Origin: JBGOTP01 sp041476545
GTDB taxonomy: Bacteria > Acidobacteriota > Vicinamibacteria > Vicinamibacterales > CAVVIG01
Length of the DNA stretch: 5,481 nucleotides
Direction of reading: 5' to 3'
Assembly (NCBI GenBank): GCA_041476545.1
Contig: JBGOTP010000341.1
Span: 1-5,481 of the forward strand
The notes below the pieces were generated by a model that searched no databases, had not been told where the DNA came from, and saw only the letters and a list, made by a program, of their open reading frames with translations. This document shows positions 1 through 5,090 of this stretch, one piece after another. The first letter of the stretch is position 1. The number at the start of each line of letters is the position of its first letter. The position numbers were made by a program, and so were the translations under genes.

Positions 1-152
1 CGGGGTTCGGAACAAGCAACACCGGTGTAGTTCGAGCAGCGGGGTGACTCTCGACGATCGCCGCGGCCCGCACGCCTCTCGCACGCATTTTACCGGCACC
101 GGATCGCGCGCATTCGACGCGGCGGGGCCCCGAGTCGTCCCGTCCGCCGGCG
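1..152. repeat. Diverged intergenic direct repeat, copy 1
   Basis: This stretch aligns in the same orientation with 4273-4429. Two ungapped blocks hold most of the similarity: 56-93 against 4330-4367 (31 of 38 identical) and 102-152 against 4379-4429 (42 of 51 identical). Shared words include TTTTAC, GATCGC, TTCGACGC, CCCCGAG and CGTCCCGTCCGCC. Upstream of position 56 the match is weaker but stays collinear to within 2 bases, so the repeat may reach or pass the window edge. The indels of 2 and 3 bases and the irregular spacing of mismatches do not look like a conserved reading frame. Function is unknown: it may be a dispersed non-coding repeat or a structured RNA. From 153 to 297 I see nothing recognisable. 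Confidence 0.6.
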
Positions 153-297
153 CGACGCGTCCATCCGGGCCCCTCGGCGCCACCTACCAATGGCGGCGAC
201 GACCGGCCACCGGCCCCGACGCGGAGGCGACCGTCGCGGACTTCACAGAGTGGCGCGGATCAAACTGACCCAGTACCGGCGATCCCGCCAGATGTGG

Positions 298-317
298 CGT
301 CCGACTTGAGTCGGACG
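298..317 (-). terminator. Hairpin just after the patatin stop codon
   Basis: A perfect 8-bp inverted repeat (CGTCCGAC / GTCGGACG) closes a 4-base loop (TTGA). It begins 5 bases beyond the patatin stop codon at 323-325. The position suggests a transcript end for the minus-strand gene, but no T-tract follows on that strand, so it may instead be an mRNA 3' stabiliser. The right arm plus flank (TCGGACGGGT, 311-320) is identical to the right arm of the hairpin at 4416-4439. Confidence 0.4.
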
Positions 318-322
318 GGTTC

Positions 323-1213
323 TTAGCCGAGCGCGACGACGGGCGTGCTCAACGGAGCCGGTTGGTCAGACTGTGTTTGCAGCCAGGCTTGAATCGTCGG
401 CAGCGCAGCCAGCGCGGCCGCCTCGCCGGCTTTCACCAGTTCTGGCCCGGAATCGAATCCATCCCATTCGATGGACCGGAGATCCGGGGTGATCAGCAGA
501 TCGCTGTCCTCGCGCCAGCGCTGCTCGTTGCGGCGCTGCATGATCTGGAAGCAGCGGCGCACGACCTGAAAGACGTCCGTCGGAGGCCGCCGGCAGGGCG
601 GCGCGGGCAGATACACGGAGACCACGTGTGTCGCGCCGAGTTCGCGCACGAGCCGGGCAGGAATCTCGACGCTCATCGCGCCGTCCACGAGCAGCTGATC
701 GACCAGACGGACCGGGTGGAAGAGCCCCGGGTAGGAGCAGCTCGCGCGAATCGGCACGAAGACGTCGCCGCTGTCGCGAAACGACACGGGTTCTCCCGTG
801 CAGAGGTCGGTCGCCACGACGCCAAGCGGAATCCGCATCTCTTCGAAGGTGTGCTGTTTGAGCAGCGCGCTCAGGAATCGCTGCATGCGCTCGCTTCCCA
901 TGAATCCCATCCGGCCGAGGCTCCAGCGCGCGACGTCGCGGAATCGCATGCAGGCGCCGACGCGCGCGATCTCGTCGGGGTGGGCGCCGCTCGCGTAGGC
1001 GGCAGCGACAATCGATCCGGCGCTGACGCCCGCGATGCAGTGAATGGGAATGCCGTGGCGCTCGAACGTCTTCAGAATCCCGGCGTGCGCAATGCCACGC
1101 GCGAACCCTCCGCCGAGCGCCAGGCCGATTCGCGGTGGGACCGGCTCCGCCCCCGGCCGTCGCCGCCGGGCTCGATGACGTGGCGCCGCGTGCGAAGCAG
1201 GTCCTCTCGCCAT
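323..1213 (-). CDS. Patatin-like phospholipase (frameshifted at the 5' end)
   Basis: This is a patatin-family acyl hydrolase with a Ser-Asp dyad, predicted to release fatty acids from phospholipids or other acyl esters. Counting from the ATG at 1213, the oxyanion-hole motif GGGFARG lies at about residues 34-40. The nucleophile elbow GVSAGS is at 62-67 with catalytic Ser 64. The catalytic Asp is in DGA at 177-179. All catalytic elements are intact, and no signal peptide or membrane segment is visible. The ATG at 1213 has no Shine-Dalgarno sequence. The residues between it and the catalytic domain are a low-complexity run rich in Arg, Ala and Pro, typical of out-of-frame reading. The true start is probably the ATG at 1320 in another frame, joined by an indel at the C5 run 1150-1154, giving about 332 residues. 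In-frame starts further upstream (ATG 1357, TTG 1366) also exist but are less convincing. The family assignment is secure; the N-terminus and the intactness of the gene are not. Confidence 0.88.
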   Translation of the reverse strand: MARGPASHAAPRHRARRRRPGAEPVPPRIGLALGGGFARGIAHAGILKTFERHGIPIHCIAGVSAGSIVAAAYASGAHPDEIARVGACMRFRDVARWSLGRMGFMGSERMQRFLSALLKQHTFEEMRIPLGVVATDLCTGEPVSFRDSGDVFVPIRASCSYPGLFHPVRLVDQLLVDGAMSVEIPARLVRELGATHVVSVYLPAPPCRRPPTDVFQVVRRCFQIMQRRNEQRWREDSDLLITPDLRSIEWDGFDSGPELVKAGEAAALAALPTIQAWLQTQSDQPAPLSTPVVALG

Positions 1214-1320
1214 AAGGAACTCAGGCCGCGAAAGCCGCTGGTTACAGGGTGCGTTGGCGCCTTTTGGAGCTGCCAGTGCAGCAAACCAGCAATCCCCAGG
1301 CCAGAATCGATCGACATCAT
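1150..1320 (-). other. Out-of-frame N-terminal segment of the patatin gene
   Basis: Tandem ATG codons at 1320 and 1317 are preceded by GGAGAGG. They open a frame encoding about 57 residues (beginning MMSIDSGLGIAG, later LWREDLLRTRRHVIEPG) that look like normal protein. By contrast, the patatin frame over the same bases reads as an Arg/Ala/Pro-rich run. This frame lies one base off the catalytic patatin frame. Adding one G to the minus-strand G5 run (plus-strand C5, 1150-1154) makes the segment continue as GRGAEPVPPRIGLALGGG directly into the oxyanion-hole motif. This is inference from reading-frame quality and the ribosome binding site; it could be a true mutation, a sequencing or assembly indel, or recoding. 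Confidence 0.6.
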
Positions 1321-1324
1321 TTGA

Positions 1325-1331
1325 CCTCTCC
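1325..1331 (-). promoter_or_regulatory. Ribosome binding site for the upstream patatin start
   Basis: On the minus strand GGAGAGG lies 4 bases before the ATG at 1320 and 7 bases before the second ATG at 1317. It is the best Shine-Dalgarno match near the patatin gene. It argues for this start over the in-frame ATG at 1213, which has none. Confidence 0.55.
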
Positions 1332-1456
1332 GCCCGGCGTAAGACGGCGACACGCATGGGTTTCAAGGCCGATCGGTGCCTCGATTTCCGGTTGATTGGT
1401 AGAACTTAGTCGCGCTGGCGGCGGATTTCTCCACGCATCCTTTACGTGAAAACACT

Positions 1457-1834
1457 TCAATGCATCGTGTAACAGGGCCGCTCGGTCTTGTCTTTCAGCT
1501 TCGCGGCTGCCACGGTCTGCCACTGCATGTTCGAAGGCCTATCGGCGCCGCCACAGGTGAGCGGGACGATGTGATCGACGACGTAGCCGGGCCGGCCGTT
1601 GGGATACCCGGTTTGTCTGGCAAAGGCGTGCCGGGCCGCTTCACTGCGCGCGATGCGTCCCTTCGCGTCGCGAGGAACTGACGCCTTCGTCGTCGTGGGT
1701 TTCGCTGCAGCCTTGGTCTTCCTCGCTGGAGCTTTCCTGGTCGTCCGGACAGTGCTTGTCTGCCCTGCGGCCAGGAGCGGAACCGCTGCGCCAAAGCTCA
1801 GCACGAGCGCGAGCAACCGGGCAAGTCGCTTCAT
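1457..1834 (-). CDS. Small exported HNH endonuclease
   Basis: This 125-residue protein belongs to a family of small secreted HNH nucleases that cut DNA with a divalent metal. Residues 1-24 form a signal peptide: MKRLAR charges, a hydrophobic core, and likely cleavage around LLAAG-Q. Residues 25-53 are a linker rich in Lys, Thr, Ala and Pro. Residues 54-121 hold the nuclease: a KGRIARSEAAR helix, then GYVVDHIVPL with Asp 87 and His 88, the family's GGAD/SNMQWQ stretch with Asn 102, and AAKLKDK. Cys 94 and Cys 121 could form a disulfide outside the cytoplasm. The start at 1834 is chosen because it creates the signal peptide, although the open frame continues much further upstream, antisense to the epoxide hydrolase gene. 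A short hairpin lies just before the ATG. The patatin gene follows on the same strand 136 bases after the stop. No immunity partner is visible. The role could be nutrient scavenging from DNA or an antagonistic function; neither is shown. Confidence 0.85.
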   Translation of the reverse strand: MKRLARLLALVLSFGAAVPLLAAGQTSTVRTTRKAPARKTKAAAKPTTTKASVPRDAKGRIARSEAARHAFARQTGYPNGRPGYVVDHIVPLTCGGADRPSNMQWQTVAAAKLKDKTERPCYTMH

Positions 1835-1840
1835 GGAGCC

Positions 1841-1854
1841 CTGCCTTACGGCAG
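1841..1854 (-). promoter_or_regulatory. Small hairpin over the HNH ribosome binding region
   Basis: A 5-bp stem (CTGCC / GGCAG, loop of 4) ends 6 bases before the HNH start codon on the minus strand. The only purine-rich sequence in ribosome-binding position (AAGGCAGGG) lies partly within its 3' arm. Folding could limit translation initiation. The stem is short, so this is a weak call. Confidence 0.25.
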
Positions 1855-1891
1855 AGGTCGTTCCCACCGCAACCAGGATGGCGCGCCGGGC

Positions 1892-1897
1892 TACAAT
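1892..1897 (+). promoter_or_regulatory. -10-like hexamer for the epoxide hydrolase gene
   Basis: TACAAT matches the -10 consensus at 5 of 6 positions and sits 12 bases before the ATG at 1910. No good -35 element stands 16-18 bases upstream and no Shine-Dalgarno sequence precedes the ATG. If used, transcription would start within a few bases of the start codon, giving a nearly leaderless mRNA. The intergenic space shared with the divergent HNH gene is only 75 bases. Confidence 0.35.
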
Positions 1898-1909
1898 CAG
1901 CGTCCGCAA

Positions 1910-2893
1910 ATGAAGACAGAGAACCTCCGCCAGATCGAGGCCAACGGCATCCGACTTCGTGCGCTCGTCGAGGGTGTGGGGCCGCTGTGCATCCTCGTCC
2001 ACGGATGGCCCGAGTCCTGGTATTCCTGGCGACACCAGATCGACCCGCTGGTCGCGGCCGGCTTCCGCGTCTGCGTACCCGACGTCCGCGGCTACGGGGG
2101 AAGCGACAAGCCCGAGGCCATCGACGCGTACGACATGATCCACATGACAGACGATGTCGTGGGGCTTATCGATGCGCTCGGCGAGCGCCAGGCGATCCTC
2201 ATCGGCCACGACTGGGGCGCGCCCATCGTGTGGACCACGGCCATCCGGTACCCGGAACGCGTGCGCGCCGTGGCCGGTCTCAGTGTTCCGCATCTCGGGC
2301 GAGGATCCCGCCCGACCATCGATCTGTATCGCGAGATCTACAAGGGGCGGTTCTTTTATCAGATCTACTTCCAGCAGCCCGGCGTCGCCGAGCAGGAGCT
2401 CGAGGCGGATCCCGCTGCGACCATCCGCAAGGTGTACTACCTGGCGTCGGGCGACGTGAAAGCGGGAGAGCGGGGCTTTTTCGCGCACAAGTCTCCCGAC
2501 GCGACGATGCTCGAGGGGCTCGTCGATCCCGATCCGCTGCCCGGGTGGCTGACCACGGAGGATGTGGCCTACTACGCGGCGGAGTTTCGACAGAGCGGCT
2601 TTCGCGGTCCGCTCAATCGCTACCGCAATCAGGAGCGCGACTGGACGCTGCTGCCCGAGCTCTCGGAGCGCAAGATCACGCAGCCGGCGCTCTTCATCGT
2701 GGGCGACCGCGATCCGGTGATGAGTTTTGTTCCAGGCGTCCGCCTCAGTGATCTGATGGATCGCTGGTATACCGACCTGCGAGACAAAGTGATCATCGAA
2801 GGCGCGGGGCACTGGATCCAGCAGGAGCGCCCGGCCGAGGTCAACGCCGCGCTGCTCGCGTTTCTCGGACGCGTCGGTAGTGGGTCAGTGTGA
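1910..2893 (+). CDS. Epoxide hydrolase (alpha/beta hydrolase fold)
   Basis: This 327-residue enzyme opens epoxides to vicinal diols through a covalent alkyl-enzyme intermediate. The core domain shows the oxyanion motif HGWP (31-34), the strand-turn DVRGYGGSDKP (58-68), and the nucleophile elbow GHDWGA with Asp 101. An aspartate here rather than serine separates epoxide hydrolases and dehalogenases from esterases. The cap domain carries FFYQIYF (148-154) and NRYRNQERDW (236-245), closely resembling the two tyrosine motifs of mammalian soluble epoxide hydrolase. Tyr 150 and Tyr 238 are therefore the expected epoxide-activating pair, which favours epoxide hydrolase over haloalkane dehalogenase. 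The charge relay is Asp 268 in GDRDPV and His 301 in GHWIQQERP. Length is typical of bacterial members, and there is no signal peptide, so it is likely cytoplasmic. The natural substrate is unknown. It is divergent from the HNH gene and 410 bases from surE, so probably monocistronic. Confidence 0.93.
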   Translation: MKTENLRQIEANGIRLRALVEGVGPLCILVHGWPESWYSWRHQIDPLVAAGFRVCVPDVRGYGGSDKPEAIDAYDMIHMTDDVVGLIDALGERQAILIGHDWGAPIVWTTAIRYPERVRAVAGLSVPHLGRGSRPTIDLYREIYKGRFFYQIYFQQPGVAEQELEADPAATIRKVYYLASGDVKAGERGFFAHKSPDATMLEGLVDPDPLPGWLTTEDVAYYAAEFRQSGFRGPLNRYRNQERDWTLLPELSERKITQPALFIVGDRDPVMSFVPGVRLSDLMDRWYTDLRDKVIIEGAGHWIQQERPAEVNAALLAFLGRVGSGSV

Positions 2894-2914
2894 GCTGTGA
2901 TCAACTCCGCTGTG

Positions 2915-2944
2915 CCCGCCGAGATCCCTCGCCGCTGCCAACCG
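2915..2944 (+). repeat. Inverted 30-mer repeat, copy A
   Basis: Read on the plus strand, this matches the minus strand of 3140-3169 at 26 of 30 positions without gaps. The shared core includes CGAGATCC, TCGCCGC and CCAACCG. It starts 21 bases after the epoxide hydrolase stop. A short stem (CTGCC / GGCAG, 2935-2952) overlaps its 3' end. This looks like a dispersed intergenic element rather than coding sequence. Confidence 0.55.
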
Positions 2945-3089
2945 GTCGGCAGGCCGGACACCACGTCCTGCGCCTCGTACACTTCCGCGCTCGCGACGGT
3001 CAACGGGTTACTCGACGGACAGTCATATTCGCGGGATGGCATTTGGATAGGCCAGGGCGATCATCGCGCGTTCGGCCGTGACCGTCGCG

Positions 3090-3140
3090 GTGAGAGGCTG
3101 CGGCCGCGTTGTCGTGCGATCGCGACGGCCAGCCTCTCAC
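3090..3140. repeat. Long hairpin with perfect 11-bp arms
   Basis: GTGAGAGGCTG at 3090-3100 pairs perfectly with CAGCCTCTCAC at 3130-3140. The 29-base interval can fold further (GTCG / CGAC and CC / GG). There is no T-tract on either side, so it is not a standard intrinsic terminator. It abuts copy B of the inverted 30-mer, and the two may be parts of one element. Confidence 0.55.
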
Positions 3141-3169
3141 GGTTGGATGCGGCGAAGGATCTCGACGGG
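3140..3169 (-). repeat. Inverted 30-mer repeat, copy B
   Basis: This is the minus-strand partner of 2915-2944, with 26 of 30 identical. Its edge overlaps the last base of the 3090-3140 hairpin. The two copies enclose about 195 bases. I see no target-site duplication or transposase, so a mobile origin is only a possibility. Confidence 0.55.
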
Positions 3170-3259
3170 CTCGGCGCGTCACGTCAGCCGATCGGAGAAC
3201 TGACCCACGACCGCTACGTCTGAAGCCGACCACGGAGAGCTGAGAGCCGAGAGCGTCAG

Positions 3260-3288
3260 CTGACAGGTTCGAGCTGACCATGTAAGCT
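3260..3288 (+). promoter_or_regulatory. Weak promoter candidate upstream of surE
   Basis: CTGACA at 3260-3265 (5 of 6 to the -35 consensus) is followed, after 17 bases, by TAAGCT at 3283-3288, a poor -10 match. The -35 overlaps a perfect 10-bp palindrome, GTCAGCTGAC (3255-3264), which could be an operator. The start codon at 3304 would then lie only a few bases from the transcription start. Confidence 0.25.
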
Positions 3289-3303
3289 GTTGACGAGCCC
3301 GCC

Positions 3304-4071
3304 ATGCGCCCCCTCATTCTCGTGACCAACGACGACGGTTATCGATCGGAAGGCATTCAGGTGCTGGCGGAGGCGCTCGGGCGCGTCGGCGAGGTGACGA
3401 TTGTCGCGCCGGCCAACGAGGCCAGCGCCATCGGTCATGCGCTCACGCTTCGGCGTCCGCTGCGTCTGGAGCACATCAGCGAGCGGGTGCTCTGTGTCGA
3501 CGGCACGCCGACCGATTGCGTGAACGTGGGGATCGCGCAGGTGTTCAAGCGCCTTCCCGATCTCGTGGTGTCGGGCATCAACAAGGGCTGGAACATCGGA
3601 GACGACGTGACCTATTCGGGCACGGTATCCGGGGCGTTCGAGGGGGCGCTGCTTGGCGTGCCGAGCATTGCGGTGTCGCTGCGGTCGACGCGCGGCACGT
3701 ACGACTTCAGCTACTCGGCCGACATCGCGGCGACGCTGGCCGACTCGATGCTGAAGCGTCCGCTTCCGGCGCGCACGTTTCTCAATGTCAACGTGCCGAA
3801 GGGGCAGCCGAAGGGATGGCGGGTCACCGTGCAGGCGAAGCGGAATCACGTGACGTCGGTTGGCGAGCGGCACGATCCGCAGGGCCGGCCGTACTACTGG
3901 CTCGAGGAGGGGCAGACCCACTGGCATCCGCACGATCGGTCGGACTATCAGGCGGTGCGTGACGGGTACGTGTCCATTACACCGCTGCAGCCGGATCTCA
4001 CGGCCCACGACGCGATTGCGGCGGTGGAGGAGTTGCTGCCGGCCGCCAAGCCGGCCGAGACGTTGTCGTAG
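3304..4071 (+). CDS. surE: 5'/3'-nucleotidase SurE
   Basis: SurE is a metal-dependent phosphatase that dephosphorylates nucleoside monophosphates (and often short polyphosphate) and is linked to stationary-phase survival and nucleotide salvage. At 255 residues it has the family's usual length. Family signatures occur in order: VTNDDG near the N-terminus with metal ligands Asp 10 and Asp 11, then the APANEASAIGHALTL loop with Ser 41. These are followed by CVDGTPTDCV (64-73), the SGIN loop with Asn 93, and GDDVTYSGTVSGAFEG (99-114). The C-terminal part includes the expected ITPLQPDLTAH segment. The ATG start places NDDG at its usual distance from the N-terminus. There is no clear Shine-Dalgarno sequence. 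The common partner pcm (isoaspartyl methyltransferase) is absent on both sides, so surE stands alone here. Three in-frame TAG codons follow in quick succession (4069-4071, 4072-4074, 4078-4080), a strong stop. Confidence 0.96.
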   Translation: MRPLILVTNDDGYRSEGIQVLAEALGRVGEVTIVAPANEASAIGHALTLRRPLRLEHISERVLCVDGTPTDCVNVGIAQVFKRLPDLVVSGINKGWNIGDDVTYSGTVSGAFEGALLGVPSIAVSLRSTRGTYDFSYSADIAATLADSMLKRPLPARTFLNVNVPKGQPKGWRVTVQAKRNHVTSVGERHDPQGRPYYWLEEGQTHWHPHDRSDYQAVRDGYVSITPLQPDLTAHDAIAAVEELLPAAKPAETLS

Positions 4072-4081
4072 TAGTCGTAGT

Positions 4082-4150
4082 GCAGGCCTTCCGCCTTCGC
4101 GCGAAGCTTCGGCGGACCGCCGTAGCCTTGGCGGAGGCTGTCAGGCCTGC
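4082..4150. repeat. Multi-hairpin intergenic repeat after surE
   Basis: The ends are perfect 8-bp inverted repeats (GCAGGCCT 4082-4089, AGGCCTGC 4143-4150). Inside are two further stems: TCCGCC / GGCGGA (4090-4095, 4111-4116) and CCGCC / GGCGG (4117-4121, 4130-4134). An alternative palindrome, CTTCGCGCGAAG, lies at 4095-4106. Together these could form a three-way junction. From memory, similar CCGCCGTAGCCTTGGCGG-type palindromes are dispersed in intergenic DNA of many GC-rich soil bacteria. Its place 11 bases after the surE stop suggests a role at the mRNA 3' end or simply a neutral insertion site. Confidence 0.6.
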
Positions 4151-4272
4151 CGTAACTGGCCACGCGGGCGGCCGGGACAACTCGGGGCCGCGATGCGGCG
4201 AACGTCGTGCGGAAAAACACGTTCACCGGCCTGGACTGTCGATTCCCGCGTCGATTCAGCGAATTCGATCGC

Positions 4273-4429
4273 CGGCGTTATGAACATTCACCGCCCCAGG
4301 CAAATCGCGGGCATTCGGGAGTCAATCAGGATCGACGCGGTCCGCTTGCCTCTTGAACGCGTTTTACTGACTCACGCCGATCGCACGAGTTCGACGCATC
4401 GCGTCCCCGAGCCGTCCCGTCCGCCTGCG
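4273..4429. repeat. Diverged intergenic direct repeat, copy 2
   Basis: This is the same-orientation counterpart of 1-152, with about 82% identity over the two ungapped blocks (73 of 89). The best block is CGTCCCGTCCGCC at its 3' end, which here runs into the left arm of a perfect hairpin (4416-4439). No reading frame is evidently conserved between copies. The rest of 4151-4272 contains only a 6-bp inverted repeat (GAACGT / ACGTTC, 4199-4223) and nothing else recognisable. Confidence 0.6.
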
Positions 4430-4445
4430 GTCGGACGGGTGGTTT
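4416..4445 (+). terminator. Hairpin with short T-run at the end of repeat copy 2
   Basis: CCCGTCCG (4416-4423) pairs perfectly with CGGACGGG (4432-4439) over an 8-base loop, followed by TGGTTT. It resembles a weak intrinsic terminator on the plus strand. It lies about 345 bases beyond surE, so it would end read-through or a transcript made from the repeat itself. Confidence 0.4.
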
Positions 4446-4522
4446 GAGGATCACGGCCGGCGCGACTCGGCGGCATTCCAGAGTGCCGTGTAGTAGACTA
4501 ATCGTTCGTTGACCTCACGGCG

Positions 4523-4551
4523 GCACGGCCTCCCGGACCGTGCTTGTTCTT
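4523..4551 (+). terminator. Terminator-like hairpin upstream of tRNA-Pro
   Basis: GCACGG (4523-4528) pairs with CCGTGC (4538-4543) over a 9-base loop, followed by the T-rich TTGTTCTT. It would stop plus-strand transcription arriving from the surE side before the tRNA gene 18 bases further on. The interrupted T-tract keeps confidence moderate. Confidence 0.4.
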
Positions 4552-4568
4552 GAACGCGAAACGCCTGT

Positions 4569-4645
<77 letters not shown>

Positions 4646-5042
4646 ACTTTTCCCGCAAACATTAGGAAAGTCCGTCGGTCATGGTCGGCGATGGTCGGCC
4701 ATGATCCGTCGTTTTCGGACTCAAACCTGTATGCTGTTTGTATGCTGACGGAAGCACGCTCCAGATAGGGCGGACCTGAAGGCACGTGATGGCCGGGCGG
4801 AAACCGGCCATTTGTTTTGTACGGCCATTCTTCAGCAGTACCGCCCCACGGAGCGGCGACGTCGCCAAAACGACCTTCCCCTCAAAGACAATTGGCGGGC
4901 ATCCGCCGACACCAGAGATGCGCGCGTGCGGCGCCAACAGCGTTGGCCCGAGGACGTCGCCGCGTCAACGCCATCGCGCGCGAATCGATCTCGGTGATCC
5001 CATCGCCGTGGCAATTCTTTCACCGTCTGTTCAACGACGAGG
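4646..5042. other. Intergenic region after tRNA-Pro, no supported gene
   Basis: This holds three imperfect 10-base tandem units (4681-4710), a direct repeat of GTATGCTG at 11-bp spacing (4729-4747), a hairpin-plus-T-tract (4789-4820), a 12-bp palindrome GGCGACGTCGCC just before 4870, and a short GGCGG/CCGCC hairpin near 4893-4906. Frames open through it on both strands have no recognisable domains, run through the terminator or antisense to the gene at 5091-5426, and are not called. Confidence 0.5.
4789..4820 (+). terminator. Intrinsic terminator downstream of tRNA-Pro
   Basis: ATGGCCGG (4789-4796) pairs perfectly with CCGGCCAT (4804-4811) over a 7-base loop GCGGAAA, followed by the T-rich TTGTTTTGT. 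This is a good Rho-independent terminator on the plus strand. It lies about 144 bases after the tRNA 3' end, so it could end the tRNA transcript or that of a short unrecognised RNA in between. Confidence 0.6.
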
Positions 5043-5077
5043 ATTGAAAGCGACGGAGCGCCGAGGCGCCCCGTCGC
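5043..5077 (-). terminator. Intrinsic terminator of the SpoVG-like gene
   Basis: On the minus strand GCGACGG-G-GCGC and GCGC-T-CCGTCGC form a 12-bp stem with a CTCG tetraloop, followed by TTTCAAT. The one non-Watson-Crick pair is G-U when transcribed from the minus strand but A-C from the plus strand, which fixes the orientation. It begins 13 bases after the stop codon at 5091-5093. Confidence 0.72.
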
Positions 5078-5090
5078 CGGACGACGGCCG

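Larger units (their letters stand above)
2894..3303. other. Repeat-rich intergenic region without a supported gene
   Basis: About 410 bases separate the epoxide hydrolase from surE. The region holds an inverted pair of 30-mers (2915-2944 and 3140-3169), a long hairpin (3090-3140), and short GAGCTGA repeats plus a palindrome near surE. An open plus-strand frame at 2897-3223 (108 codons) has no recognisable motif. It runs straight through the hairpin and repeats, so I do not call it. No convincing terminator for the hydrolase gene was found. Confidence 0.6.

Noticed and set aside
44..268. Plus-strand ORF of 74 codons near the window start
   Set aside because: Low-complexity composition, no ribosome binding site, and it overlaps the repeat whose other copy has no matching frame.
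362..1324. Plus-strand ORF of 320 codons opposite the patatin gene
   Set aside because: It is a shadow of the GC-rich patatin coding strand; no domain is visible while the opposite strand has intact catalytic motifs.
1835..2812. Upstream extension of the HNH reading frame to 451 codons
   Set aside because: The added part is antisense to the epoxide hydrolase gene; the signal peptide beginning at 1834 shows the true N-terminus.
2897..3223. Plus-strand ORF of 108 codons in the hydrolase-surE gap
   Set aside because: It reads through both inverted 30-mers and the long hairpin, with no motif; an accidental open frame in GC-rich DNA is more likely.
3948..4226. Minus-strand ORF of 92 codons downstream of surE
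   Set aside because: It is the translation of the multi-hairpin repeat and the surE 3' end in reverse; repeats of this kind often generate false ORFs.
4664..4675. AGGAAAGTCCG, reminiscent of the RNase P RNA core
   Set aside because: The other conserved RNase P RNA segments are not found within the following 400 bases, so this is a chance word match.
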